DNA of 64,000 nt. Origin: Mycolicibacterium sp. BiH015 (GTDB taxonomy: Bacteria > Actinomycetota > Actinomycetes > Mycobacteriales > Mycobacteriaceae). Below are positions 8,406 through 25,609 of this stretch, one piece after another; positions within the stretch are counted from its first letter, which is position 1; each line of letters opens with the position of its first letter. The stretch spans positions 1-64,000 of the forward strand of contig NZ_JAQGCZ010000003.1 of NCBI RefSeq assembly GCF_027706845.1, read 5' to 3'. The position numbers were made by a program, and so were the translations under genes. A model generated the notes under the pieces. That model ran no database searches and was not told the origin of the DNA. It saw nothing but the letters and a program-made list of their open reading frames with translations.

Positions 8406-10217
8406 ATGGCACACCTGCTCGGGGGCGAGAACCTCCACCTGGAGTATCCGACCGGGGTGGTGTTCGACTCCGTCACCGTCGGGCTCAGCGATGGCGATCG
8501 GATCGGCATCGTCGGACGGAACGGGGATGGCAAGTCGACGCTGATGGGCTTGCTCACCGGCCAGATCGCCCCACACGCCGGTCGGGTGACGCGCCGCGGA
8601 GGCCTGCGTGTCGGCGCCCTTGATCAGAAAGACACGCTCGATCCTGACCGCACAGTGGGCTGGTCGCTGGTCGGCGAGCGGGCCGACCACGAGTGGGCCG
8701 GGGATGCCCGGATCCGCGACGTCATCGGCGGATTGGTTGCCGACATCGCGTTCGACGCACTCATCGGCACGCTGTCGGGCGGACAGCGTCGCCGCGTGCA
8801 ATTGGCGGCGCTGCTGATCGACGACTGGGACGTCATCGCGCTGGACGAGCCCACCAACCACCTCGACATCCAGGGCATCACCTGGCTTGCCGAGCACGTC
8901 AAGCAGCGGTGGACTTCGGGATCGGGCGGCTTGTTGCTCGTCACCCACGATCGCTGGTTCCTCGACGAGGTCGCGACGACGACCTGGGAGGTCCATCCCG
9001 GCGGACGCGGGACACGGGGCAGCGTCGTCGAACCGTTCGAGGGCGGTTACGCCGCATATGTGCTCCAACGCGTGGAACGCGACCGCCAGGCCGCCGCGGT
9101 GGAGGCCAAACGTCAGAACTTGATGCGCAAAGAGCTGGCGTGGCTGCGCAGGGGCGCCCCGGCGAGGACGTCGAAACCCAAATTCCGCATCGACGCCGCC
9201 AACGCGTTGATCTCGGATGTTCCTCCGCTGCGCAACAGCGTCGAATTGTCGCGCGCCGCGATGGCGCGGCTCGGTAAGGATGTCATCGACCTGCTCGACG
9301 TCTCCGTCACCTACCCAGGGGCCTCCGGCGAGCGAGAAGTGCTGCGCGACATCGAATGGCGGATAGCTCCTGGTGAACGCACGGGCATTCTCGGTGCCAA
9401 CGGAGCGGGTAAGTCGACTCTGCTCGGCCTGATCGCGGGCACGGTGACGCCCACGGGCGGTCGGGTGAAGCGCGGAAAGACGGTGCAGCTGGCGGTGCTG
9501 GACCAGGAATCCCGGGAGCTCGAGCCGTTGTCCGGGGACATGGTCCGCGAGGTACTGGGGCGGCTGCAGACCACCTACCAGATCGACGGCAAGGACGTCA
9601 CGCCCGCGCAATTGCTTGAGCGACTGGGCTTTCCGCGTGAACACCTCTCGGCACGTGTCGGCGAGCTGTCCGGCGGCCAGCGGCGACGACTCCAGTTGAT
9701 GCTCGTTCTGCTGTCCGAACCGAACGTGCTGGTGCTCGACGAACCGACCAACGACGTCGACACCGACATGCTCACCGCGACCGAGGATCTGCTGGACTCC
9801 TGGCCGGGCACCCTGATCGTGGTCTCTCACGATCGTTATCTGCTTGAGCGGGTCACCGACCAGCAGTACGCGATCCTCGACGGCCGGTTGCGGCACTTGC
9901 CCGGCGGAGTCGACGAGTATCTGCAGTTGGCGCAGAAGCGAGTAGAAGCGCCGGTGCAGCAGAGCAAGCCGGCCGCCTCGTCGACTCTCACGGGTGCCGA
10001 ACTGCGCGCCGTCGAAAAGGAGATCGCCGCCATCGACCGGGCGCTGGCCAAACTGTCCGATCGCATCAGCGCCAAGCACGACGAGATGGCCGCCCACGAT
10101 CAATCGGATCACGTCGGGCTGGGGCGACTGACTGCAGAATTACGGGATCTGGAAAGCCAAGTGACCGAGCAAGAGTCGCAATGGATGGAGCTCTCGGAAC
10201 GCCTGGAGGACGCATGA
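8406..10217 (+). CDS. ABC-F family ATPase (ribosome-associated, Uup-like; Rv1667c/Rv1668c type)
   Basis: The 603-aa protein has two fused ATPase domains and no membrane segments. Domain 1 has GRNGDGKST, LSGGQRRR and ALDEPTNHLD. The linker (about 220-290) is arginine-rich and helical. Domain 2 has GANGAGKST, LSGGQRRR and VLDEPTNDVD. The C-terminal 80 residues form a Uup-like coiled coil (ELRAVEKEIAAIDRALAKL). ABC-F proteins act on the ribosome in translation or antibiotic resistance. The stop overlaps the start of the next gene (ATGA). Homologues in some mycobacteria are labelled macrolide transporters, which fits ABC-F poorly. Confidence 0.92.
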   Translation: MAHLLGGENLHLEYPTGVVFDSVTVGLSDGDRIGIVGRNGDGKSTLMGLLTGQIAPHAGRVTRRGGLRVGALDQKDTLDPDRTVGWSLVGERADHEWAGDARIRDVIGGLVADIAFDALIGTLSGGQRRRVQLAALLIDDWDVIALDEPTNHLDIQGITWLAEHVKQRWTSGSGGLLLVTHDRWFLDEVATTTWEVHPGGRGTRGSVVEPFEGGYAAYVLQRVERDRQAAAVEAKRQNLMRKELAWLRRGAPARTSKPKFRIDAANALISDVPPLRNSVELSRAAMARLGKDVIDLLDVSVTYPGASGEREVLRDIEWRIAPGERTGILGANGAGKSTLLGLIAGTVTPTGGRVKRGKTVQLAVLDQESRELEPLSGDMVREVLGRLQTTYQIDGKDVTPAQLLERLGFPREHLSARVGELSGGQRRRLQLMLVLLSEPNVLVLDEPTNDVDTDMLTATEDLLDSWPGTLIVVSHDRYLLERVTDQQYAILDGRLRHLPGGVDEYLQLAQKRVEAPVQQSKPAASSTLTGAELRAVEKEIAAIDRALAKLSDRISAKHDEMAAHDQSDHVGLGRLTAELRDLESQVTEQESQWMELSERLEDA

Positions 10218-11500
10218 CGTACCTGCTGCGGCCGTTTCAGCTGTGCCTTCGCTACTGGCCGCAACTGGCGGCGTGTTACCTGCTCGGACTTCTCGGCCGC
10301 CGTGGTGCCATCGAATTGGCCGCGTGGGCGGGGTGGGACAACGACGCCTGGGCCTCGCTGATCATGCCCCTGGCCGGCATGGCCCGTCTCGGGTCCTATG
10401 TCGCCATGTTTTTCGTGCTTCGACAGGCCCTGCCCGCGCTCGCGGCGTTACCGTCGCGGTCGCTGCGCAGTGTGGATGTGTTCTCGACGGTCATCGTGCC
10501 GTTCTTTGCGATCTATCTGGCCTGGAAGCTGTTCGCCGAGGATTGGATCGCCTTCGAGGCGGCCGCACTCGACTACCGGATCGGTGAGGCGATGTCGACG
10601 CCGGGCGAGGTCGAGCTGCATCCAGAAACCCTGCCGGTCAGCAATCTCACCTGGGCGCTGATCTTCGCGGCGCTCATTGCTCGATATGTGCTGAGTCGAT
10701 TCAAGGAGCGCCTGCCGGGCTGGATGATCGCGATCCGCGTGTACGTGGACGCCCTGTGGGTGTTCCTCGGCGTCAGCTTTGCGGCCAGCAAGGATCTGAC
10801 GTTCATCCTGAACCCCACCGGATGGCTGTCGGAACGCCGGATCGTGGTCTGGTTCAACGAGACCCGTGCGGGCCTCTTCTCCCATTTCCGTCCGCTCGAG
10901 GTCTGGTGGGACACCGTCACGTGGGCGGTGTCGACCGTGTTCGGTGGTGCGACGATTCCGCTGTTGTGGCTGGCCGTCGCGGCGATAGTTTACGGGGTGA
11001 CGATGCCTGACGACTGGAAAGGTGCGGCCCGCCGCGTCGCCGGACAGAGGGCGGACTGGGTCTTCGAGCGCGCGGCGGCGAGGCAGAAGCGGGTGCGGGA
11101 ACGTTGGTCGCAGCTGCCGGATGTGCGACGTGATGAGGTCCGCGACTGGTTCCTGTCCCGACTCGGCAACTACCGCAACATCACCGACGCGGCGCGGCTC
11201 ATTCTGCACGGCGGCGTGCTGGCGTTGTCTCTGTACGTCCTGGGTTATCTCGGGCTCGCCTGGCTGGACATGGCGGGCAGCTTCTACCGGCCCGAGGTTC
11301 GGGCCGGGTACCTCTTCCGGGGCACGGCGTGGCTGATCGGGCCGCACCCGAAAGCATTCTGGGACTGGGCGCAGCCGGCGCTGGTATTCGCCTCCCACCT
11401 GATCATCGAGCCGCTGCGGGTGTGTCTGATCGCCTCCACTGTCGCCTATTGCGTCGAACATGTTCGCCCGAAGGAAGTTACAGCAGTAAGCGCACCGTGA
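10214..11500 (+). CDS. Polytopic membrane protein, unknown function
   Basis: The 428-aa protein has about seven or eight hydrophobic segments spread over its whole length (for example VDVFSTVIVPFFAIYLAWKLF, LTWALIFAALIARYVL, LILHGGVLALSLYVLGYLG). A charged stretch lies in the middle (near residues 275-325, RVAGQRADWVFERAAARQKR). The ATG at 10214 overlaps the ABC-F stop by 4 nt, so the pair is translationally coupled. It runs head-on into the three small membrane proteins at 11478-13170, and the stop codons overlap by 23 bp. No family recognised. A functional link with those three exported proteins is only suggested by position. Confidence 0.8.
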   Translation: MTYLLRPFQLCLRYWPQLAACYLLGLLGRRGAIELAAWAGWDNDAWASLIMPLAGMARLGSYVAMFFVLRQALPALAALPSRSLRSVDVFSTVIVPFFAIYLAWKLFAEDWIAFEAAALDYRIGEAMSTPGEVELHPETLPVSNLTWALIFAALIARYVLSRFKERLPGWMIAIRVYVDALWVFLGVSFAASKDLTFILNPTGWLSERRIVVWFNETRAGLFSHFRPLEVWWDTVTWAVSTVFGGATIPLLWLAVAAIVYGVTMPDDWKGAARRVAGQRADWVFERAAARQKRVRERWSQLPDVRRDEVRDWFLSRLGNYRNITDAARLILHGGVLALSLYVLGYLGLAWLDMAGSFYRPEVRAGYLFRGTAWLIGPHPKAFWDWAQPALVFASHLIIEPLRVCLIASTVAYCVEHVRPKEVTAVSAP

Positions 11501-11981
11501 TCTGGTCGTCGTGGGTGATGTCGAGCGCGGTGGGTACGGCATCGGACGGCACCACGAACGCGAACTGAGTCCTGCCCGGCTGATAGCACAGCGACTGCAA
11601 GCCGTCGGGAGGGATCGGGGCGAACCCGCCGCTGCGTTCGGCGTCCCAACGTCGTTCGCCATCGGTCAGAACCGCCGTGCACAAGCCCGGAACAGCTGTG
11701 CCAGACCAATCCACGACGATCACGGTCAGCACCGTGCCCTGCGGAAGCGGCGGACCGAAGCTCAGCGGGCTCTTGTTCAGGTAGCGGATGGACTCGAGCT
11801 TCCAGGTCTGTCCGTCCGACGTGCCGCTCTCCCCGTCGGGCACCACCAGTTGCGGGGTGTAGGTGTGGCGGTACGCCGACCAGTACGGGCCGAAATCGAT
11901 GGCGATGTAGGCACCGACGGCGCAGGCGACCACGACCGTTCCGATGAGGTTGCGCTGCCAGAGCTTCGAGAGTCGCGTCAC
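11478..11981 (-). CDS. Single-pass membrane protein with extracytoplasmic domain (third of three)
   Basis: The 167-aa protein has a short cytoplasmic start, one membrane segment (LIGTVVVACAVGAYIAIDF) and an extracytoplasmic domain rich in beta-strand-like stretches. The GTG start at 11981 overlaps the stop of the preceding gene (GTGA). Its size and layout resemble the two genes before it, suggesting an old duplication, though sequence identity is low by eye. It is the last gene of the arg transcription unit as judged by spacing. Function unknown. Confidence 0.78.
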   Translation of the reverse strand: MTRLSKLWQRNLIGTVVVACAVGAYIAIDFGPYWSAYRHTYTPQLVVPDGESGTSDGQTWKLESIRYLNKSPLSFGPPLPQGTVLTVIVVDWSGTAVPGLCTAVLTDGERRWDAERSGGFAPIPPDGLQSLCYQPGRTQFAFVVPSDAVPTALDITHDDQITVRLLL

Positions 11982-12547
11982 TTGACTCCGACCTCGCGTT
12001 CCATCAGCTGGGCCTCGTCGCTTCTGGTGATCACCGGGTCGGTCAACGGAATAGCGATGACCAACCGGGAATCCAGGACATCGCTGTTGACCCACACCCT
12101 CAGCAGCAACGGCTGATCGGCATCCGGTGCGACCAGCAATGAAGCCACGTCGAACACCCAGCTGCCGCGCTCGATCAATCCCGGGGAGATTGCGTTGTCG
12201 AGGGTATCGAAGAAGAACCGATCGGACGGATCGTAGGTGTTGGGGCCCACGACCAGGTCGGCCCGTAACAGCTCGGTCGCCTCAGTGGCCTCCAGCGCGG
12301 CGTCGATGACAACCCAGGTGCCCGCCGCCTCTGCCGAATTCACCTGCGGGGCAATGTGCACCGAGGTGACAGTGGCCTTGACAGCGCGACCTTCGACCGG
12401 TTCTCCGGCGCGGCCGCGGACCTCGAAGGGACCGTACAGATCGGTCGGGGTCGGGAGGTTGTGCCAGACCACCACGGAGGCAGCGATGACGACGATGACG
12501 GCAAGCGGCGACCACAAAGCTCTCAGGTTCTTCTTCCACGTGGTCAT
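11978..12547 (-). CDS. Single-pass membrane protein with extracytoplasmic domain (second of three)
   Basis: The 189-aa protein has an N-terminal membrane anchor (LAVIVVIAASVVVWH) and a beta-rich outer domain (TDLYGPFEVRGRAG onward). It starts at the ATG at 12547, which overlaps the previous stop by 4 nt. Both junctions are ATGA/GTGA, so the three proteins are made together and probably assemble together. Family not recognised. Confidence 0.78.
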   Translation of the reverse strand: MTTWKKNLRALWSPLAVIVVIAASVVVWHNLPTPTDLYGPFEVRGRAGEPVEGRAVKATVTSVHIAPQVNSAEAAGTWVVIDAALEATEATELLRADLVVGPNTYDPSDRFFFDTLDNAISPGLIERGSWVFDVASLLVAPDADQPLLLRVWVNSDVLDSRLVIAIPLTDPVITRSDEAQLMEREVGVK

Positions 12548-13170
12548 GCCGTCGGCGCTCCCACAACGAGTTCCGTGACGCCGTAGTCGTCGGTGTCGAG
12601 CCACACCTTGCCGCCGTAGGTCACCATGAGCTGCCGGAGAGCCTTCTTCCACACTCGGATCGTGATGACACTGTCGTCGGTCAGTACATCGACGGGAAGA
12701 CTCCACGCGAATACCAACTGCTCGGTCAATCCGGGGCCGACATTGGTGATCGGGGAACCGTCTCGGTTGCGGAAGACGCCGTAGAACTCCGCGCCCGGCA
12801 CGTCACGAAGATCGAGCTCGTCGCGCAGCGTCCCCGGTACCGTCCCGTCGTTGCGCACAGTGGCCACCACGCCCAGATACACCCGACCCGGCTTGGCCGC
12901 AGCGATGACCCGCCGACCACCTTCGATCTGTTCGACGAGGCGGGCCCGGGCGAGGGTGACGGTGAACTGGCCGTCGCTGAATTCCTCACCGGGAGCAAAA
13001 GGCGTGGCACTGGTGTCGACACGGTCCAGTCCGCCGAACAGCGCGGCGACTGCCAGAATCGCGACCACTGCCGCCTTCCACGACTGACTGAGCTTGCGCT
13101 GGGCGATCCACTGGCGCGCGCGGGCCCCCCGACGGGTGGGCACCGCGGGCTCAGGTGGCTGGGCGTCCAT
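12544..13170 (-). CDS. Single-pass membrane protein with extracytoplasmic domain (first of three)
   Basis: The 208-aa protein starts with a Pro/Arg-rich cytoplasmic region, then a membrane segment (AAVVAILAVAALFGGL) and an outer domain containing FSDGQFTVTLARARLVEQ and VVATVRNDGTVPGTL. The latter resembles the DUF4352/telokin-like beta-sandwich style of exported proteins. It begins only 11 nt after the argH stop, so it is transcribed with the arginine operon. No enzymatic motif seen. Confidence 0.8.
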   Translation of the reverse strand: MDAQPPEPAVPTRRGARARQWIAQRKLSQSWKAAVVAILAVAALFGGLDRVDTSATPFAPGEEFSDGQFTVTLARARLVEQIEGGRRVIAAAKPGRVYLGVVATVRNDGTVPGTLRDELDLRDVPGAEFYGVFRNRDGSPITNVGPGLTEQLVFAWSLPVDVLTDDSVITIRVWKKALRQLMVTYGGKVWLDTDDYGVTELVVGAPTA

Positions 13171-13181
13171 ACCGGTGGATG

Positions 13182-15888
<2,707 letters not shown>

Positions 15889-15914
15889 AACGAAACTCCT
15901 TAGGTGAGGCTGGT

Positions 15915-16400
15915 TCAGGACTTGGAGAGGTTTTCGATGGTGACGGCGAGCTCGGCGCCCGTCATCGGTTCCCGTGCCACGACGAGGATCGTGTCGTCAC
16001 CGGCGACCGTACCGACAACGTAGGGCAGCGCCGCACGGTCCATCGCGCTGGCCAGATAGTGCGCAGCACCGGGCGGTGTGCGCAGCACGGCGAGGTTGCC
16101 GCTGTGGTCGGTGGATACGAGAAGATCGCCGAGCAACCGCGTCACCCGCTCGGTGCCGCCCGCGACACCGCGAACGGGGCTGCCATCCTCGGGCACGATG
16201 TACACGCCGACACCGCCGTCGGCGCCGCGCAGTTTCACCGCGCCCAGTTCTTCGAGGTCACGCGAGAGCGTCGCCTGGGTGACGTCGATGCCCTCGTCGG
16301 CGAGCAGTGCCGCGAGTTCGGTCTGGCTGTGCACCGACTGCGCCGACAGCAGCGCGACGATCCGGGCCTGTCGTCCCGCGCGGGTGGTGGCCGCGGTCAT
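15915..16400 (-). CDS. argR: Arginine repressor
   Basis: The 161-aa hexameric arginine-dependent regulator has an N-terminal winged helix (residues about 8-75, including [20 protein letters not shown] then [13 protein letters not shown]) and a C-terminal arginine-binding and oligomerisation domain with [16 protein letters not shown]. The ATG at 16400 gives the family length. Upstream in-frame ATGs run into argF. It lies within the operon it presumably controls through the boxes upstream of argC. Confidence 0.95.
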   Translation of the reverse strand: MTAATTRAGRQARIVALLSAQSVHSQTELAALLADEGIDVTQATLSRDLEELGAVKLRGADGGVGVYIVPEDGSPVRGVAGGTERVTRLLGDLLVSTDHSGNLAVLRTPPGAAHYLASAMDRAALPYVVGTVAGDDTILVVAREPMTGAELAVTIENLSKS

Positions 16401-16467
16401 GGCTCGACTCCCGCTCGTTCCGGTCCTCGCTCCGCTGCGATCCTCGCTAGCGGTCGTTTTCGCGGGG

Positions 16468-18562
<2,095 letters not shown>

Positions 18563-18566
<4 letters not shown>

Positions 18567-19431
18567 GCGCTGACCACCTTCGTTCCTGCCCCTTCGTTGG
18601 TGAACAGTTCCACCAGCACGCAATGCTCTACGCGGCCGTCGATCACGTGTGCGCTCGGCACACCTCCGTCGATCGCACGCAGGCAGGCTTCGATCTTGGG
18701 CACCATACCCTCTTCCAGGGTGGGCAGCAGTTCGGTCAGCTCGGCCGAATTGATCTGGCTGACAAGCGAAGTCCGGTCGGGCCAGGAAGTGTAGAGTCCC
18801 TCCACGTCGGTGAGCATCAGCAGCTTCTCGGCACCGAGCGCTTCGGCCAGGGCAGCGGCCGCGGTGTCGGCGTTGATGTTGTAGACCAGGCCGGCGCCGT
18901 CGGGCGCGATCGTGGACACGACCGGGATTCGGCCTGCCTCGATCAGGTCGAGCACAGCATCGGTGTTGACCTTTTCGACGTCACCCACAAGTCCGATGTC
19001 GGTGGCCACTCCGTCGACCAGAACGGTGCGGCGCACCGCGGTGAACAGATGCGCGTCCTCTCCGGTGATTCCGACGGCGTACGGACCATAGGCGTTGATG
19101 AGGTTGACCAGTTCGCGGCCGACCTGACCGAAGAGCACCATCCGAGCCACCTCAAGCACCTCAGGGGTGGTGACGCGGAAGCCGCCCTTGAAATCGCCGG
19201 CGATACCGAGTTTCTTGAGCATCGCCGAAATCTGGGGACCGCCACCGTGCACAACAACCGGGTGAATGCCGCAGTTTCTCAGGAAGACCATGTCGGCGGC
19301 GAAGGCTGCCTTGAGTCGCTCGTCGGTCATCGCGTTACCGCCGTACTTGACGACGACGATCTTGCCGTTCAGTGCGGTCAGCCACGGCAACGCGTCGGCG
19401 AGCACCTGCGCCTTCTCGGCGGTCGACGAGG

Positions 19432-19435
<4 letters not shown>
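18563..19435 (-). CDS. argB: Acetylglutamate kinase
   Basis: The 290-aa amino-acid kinase phosphorylates N-acetylglutamate. Motifs are VVKYGGNAM near residue 28, [11 protein letters not shown] and [21 protein letters not shown]. The N-terminal extension before KIVVVKYGG is typical of arginine-sensitive enzymes, so feedback inhibition is likely (family knowledge). Both ends overlap neighbours by 4 nt. Confidence 0.96.
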
Positions 19436-23027
<3,592 letters not shown>

Positions 23028-23031
<4 letters not shown>

Positions 23032-23927
23032 CAAGCATTCTCGACAAAGGCCTATGGGGTGTGCTGGCTACGCCGTTCGACGAGTATCTCAACGTCGACT
23101 TCGAGTCGCTCCGCAACGAGGTGGCGTCTTTCTCCGAGGACGGATGCGGCGGCCTCGTCGCCCTGGGTGTGTTCGGTGAGGCGGCCTCCCTGCAGCCGGA
23201 CGAGGCCGCCGCGGTGGCGCAGACGGTGGCCTCGACGACGGACCTTCCCTACGTACTCGGGCTGTCCGAGCGCGACCCGGATGCTGTTGTGGCGCAAGCG
23301 CTTCGGTTGCTCGATGCGGTGCCGCGGCCACCTGCGGCACTGATGGCCCAGATCAGCGACGCCGACCCCGCGGTGGCCGCCGAATCTCTGCGGCGACTCC
23401 ACGAGGCCACCGGGATCGGCGTGCTGATCCAGGACTATCCCGTGGTGTCGGGCGTCAGCGTCGCCGACGAGCAGGTGGTCGCCCTGGTGCGGGCGTGCCC
23501 GTTCGCGGTCGGAGTGAAGTCCGAAACGCCGCCCACCTCGGTCGCGATCGCCCACCTGACACCGCGGGTCGACATCCCGGTGTTCGGTGGCCTCGGCGGA
23601 GTCGGCCTGCTCGACGAACTGGCGGCCGGCTCGGCCGGTGCGATGACCGGGTTCAGTCACCCGGCGGTGCTTGCGGCGGTGCTGCGCGCCTACGACGACG
23701 GTGGGTTCACCGCTGCCCGTGATGTGTTCGCTCCCTGGCTACCCCTGGCCAATTTCGAGGGTCAGCTGCGGGTCGGGCTGTCGATCCGCAAGGAGGTGCT
23801 GCGGCGGCGAGGCGTTATCGCCAGCGCCGGGGTCCGTCGTCCGGCGCTGTCGCTGCCGGCCTCACTGATTCCGCTTCTCGACCACCATCTCGCGACGCTT
23901 CCCGTCGTCGACCGCGCCTCTCGGTAA
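23028..23927 (+). CDS. Dihydrodipicolinate synthase / N-acetylneuraminate lyase family aldolase
   Basis: The 299-aa class I (Schiff-base) aldolase-fold protein has LGVFGEAASLQPDE in place of the GxxGE substrate motif. Tyr is in IQDYPVVSG, and the Schiff-base Lys is in VGVKSETPP. It acts on or makes a 2-oxo acid. It is unlikely to be the biosynthetic DapA, since it sits in a degradation-like cluster and its carboxylate-binding motif differs. The start ATG at 23028 overlaps the lhgO stop. Confidence 0.85.
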
Positions 23928-23936
23928 GGAGAAATC

Positions 23937-24725
23937 ATGGATCTGGGTATCGCCGGCCGCACCGCCCTGGTGCTGGGCGCCAGCGGCGGGCTCGGCGGCG
24001 CCATCGCGGTACGCCTCGCACAGGAGGGCGCCAACGTCGCGGTCGCCGGGCGCTCGGAGGAGGGGCTTGCCGCTACCGTAGATCGCATCGAACAGGCGGG
24101 CTCCAAAGCCCTGCCGCTGATCTGGGACCTCGCCGAGTTGCCCCGCATCGAAACCGCTGTCGCAGAGGCGGAATCGGCATTCGGCCCGATCGACATCCTG
24201 GTCAACAACACCGGTGGCCCTCCGCCGACTCCGGTATCCGGCCAAGAAACCGACACCTGGCGCGACAGCTTTCAGGCGATGATCCTTTCGGTCATCGCGC
24301 TGACCGACCGCGTCGTGCCCGGTATGCGGGAACGGGGCTGGGGCAGGATCTTGACGTCGACGTCGTCAGGAGCACTGTCCCCCATCCCGAACCTGGGGCT
24401 GTCCAACACCTTGCGTGCCAGCCTTCATGCGTGGTCGAAGACGCTCGCCGACGAGGTGGGACGAGACGGCGTCACGAGCAACGTCATCGTCCCCGGGCGC
24501 ATCGCCACCGACCGCACCCGGTTCCTCGACGAAAAGCGAGCCGCGCGCGAGCACAAGAGTGTCGAAGAGATCGCGACGGCCAGCGCGGCCACGATGGCCC
24601 TGGGCCGCTACGGCACACCCGATGAATACGCCGACGCCGCAGCGTTCCTGTGCAGCGAGCGCGCCTCCTACATCACCGGGGTCGTGCTGCGCGTCGACGG
24701 CGGCCTGATCCGCAGCATCGCCTGA
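23937..24725 (+). CDS. Short-chain dehydrogenase/reductase lacking the canonical YxxxK
   Basis: The 262-aa SDR has cofactor motifs GASGGLGGAIAV and NNTGGPPP. At the usual catalytic position the sequence reads NLGLSNTLRASLHAW, so the Tyr and Lys of YxxxK are replaced by Ser and Arg. A group of FabG-like proteins has this form, so it is probably a genuine subfamily and not decay. An AAGGAG site precedes the ATG. Spacing to the aldolase gene is 9 nt. Confidence 0.86.
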   Translation: MDLGIAGRTALVLGASGGLGGAIAVRLAQEGANVAVAGRSEEGLAATVDRIEQAGSKALPLIWDLAELPRIETAVAEAESAFGPIDILVNNTGGPPPTPVSGQETDTWRDSFQAMILSVIALTDRVVPGMRERGWGRILTSTSSGALSPIPNLGLSNTLRASLHAWSKTLADEVGRDGVTSNVIVPGRIATDRTRFLDEKRAAREHKSVEEIATASAATMALGRYGTPDEYADAAAFLCSERASYITGVVLRVDGGLIRSIA

Positions 24726-24760
24726 GTCCCGCTCGAACCCACCCAGAACAAGGAGATCCC

Positions 24761-25606
24761 GTGCGTCTACGCACTGTCCTGCTCGATGACCATCCGCTGG
24801 CCTGCGTCACGTTGACCGACGGTCGCCTCGCGCGCGTCGACAAGGTGCTGCCCGGTGCCCCCACCGATCTGATGGCGCTGCTGGAGGCCGGCAGCCTCGA
24901 CGAGCTTGCGGTCGCGGTCGCCACCGGCGTCACCGACGACGCGTGCGTGCCGCCCGATGCGCCCGTGCTGGCGCCATGGAGACACCCCCGCAAGATCTTC
25001 GGTATCGGGCTCAACTACGGCGCCCACGCAGGCGATCTCGGCGAAACGGCGCCACGCACGACACCGGCGTCCTTCCTCAAGGGCGACCACACCATCGTCG
25101 GGCCCGGCGAACCCATCGTCGTGCCGCCCGGTATCGGCAAGGTGACCTCGGAGGCCGAACTCGGCCTGGTCATCGGCAAGCTCTGCTACCAGGTCAGCGT
25201 CGAGGAGGCGATGTCCTACGTCGCCGGCGTGGTGCCCGTCCTCGACCAGACCGCCGAAGCGATCCTGCTGGAGAATCCGCGCTACCTCACGCGGGTGAAG
25301 AACTATCCGAGCTTCTTCGCCTTCGGGCCCGACCTCATCACGCTCGACGAGGCCCTCGCCCACGCCCCGCTCGAGGATCTGCGTGTGGCGACCGTCCACA
25401 ACGGTGCCGTACATCGGCAGGAGACCGTCTCCGGAATGACGTTCTCGCCTGCCGAACTGCTGAGCTTCCACAGCCAGGTGATGCCGTTCTATCCCGGCGA
25501 CATCCTGTCGACCGGAACACCGGGCGCGGTCGGCATCGAACCCGGCGACGTCGTAGGGTGCGAGCTGGGCACGGGTTTGGCCGAGCTGACCAACCCGGTC
25601 AGGTAG
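24761..25606 (+). CDS. Fumarylacetoacetate hydrolase family protein
   Basis: The 281-aa product has an FAH C-terminal domain (residues about 85-280). Metal and substrate motifs are GIGLNYGAHA, TSEAELGLVIG (the E-x-E metal ligands) and LSTGTPGAVGIEPGD. Such enzymes cleave or isomerise 2,4-diketo acids and related compounds. The GTG at 24761 follows AAGGAGATCCC. Last gene of the lhgO cassette. Its stop lies 3 bp from the convergent pheT stop. Confidence 0.88.
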   Translation: MRLRTVLLDDHPLACVTLTDGRLARVDKVLPGAPTDLMALLEAGSLDELAVAVATGVTDDACVPPDAPVLAPWRHPRKIFGIGLNYGAHAGDLGETAPRTTPASFLKGDHTIVGPGEPIVVPPGIGKVTSEAELGLVIGKLCYQVSVEEAMSYVAGVVPVLDQTAEAILLENPRYLTRVKNYPSFFAFGPDLITLDEALAHAPLEDLRVATVHNGAVHRQETVSGMTFSPAELLSFHSQVMPFYPGDILSTGTPGAVGIEPGDVVGCELGTGLAELTNPVR

Positions 25607-25609
25607 GCC

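Noticed and set aside
8085..10112. A 675-codon minus-strand frame opposite the ABC-F gene
   Set aside because: It shadows the ABC-F gene and part of the hydrolase fusion, with an artefact-like composition.
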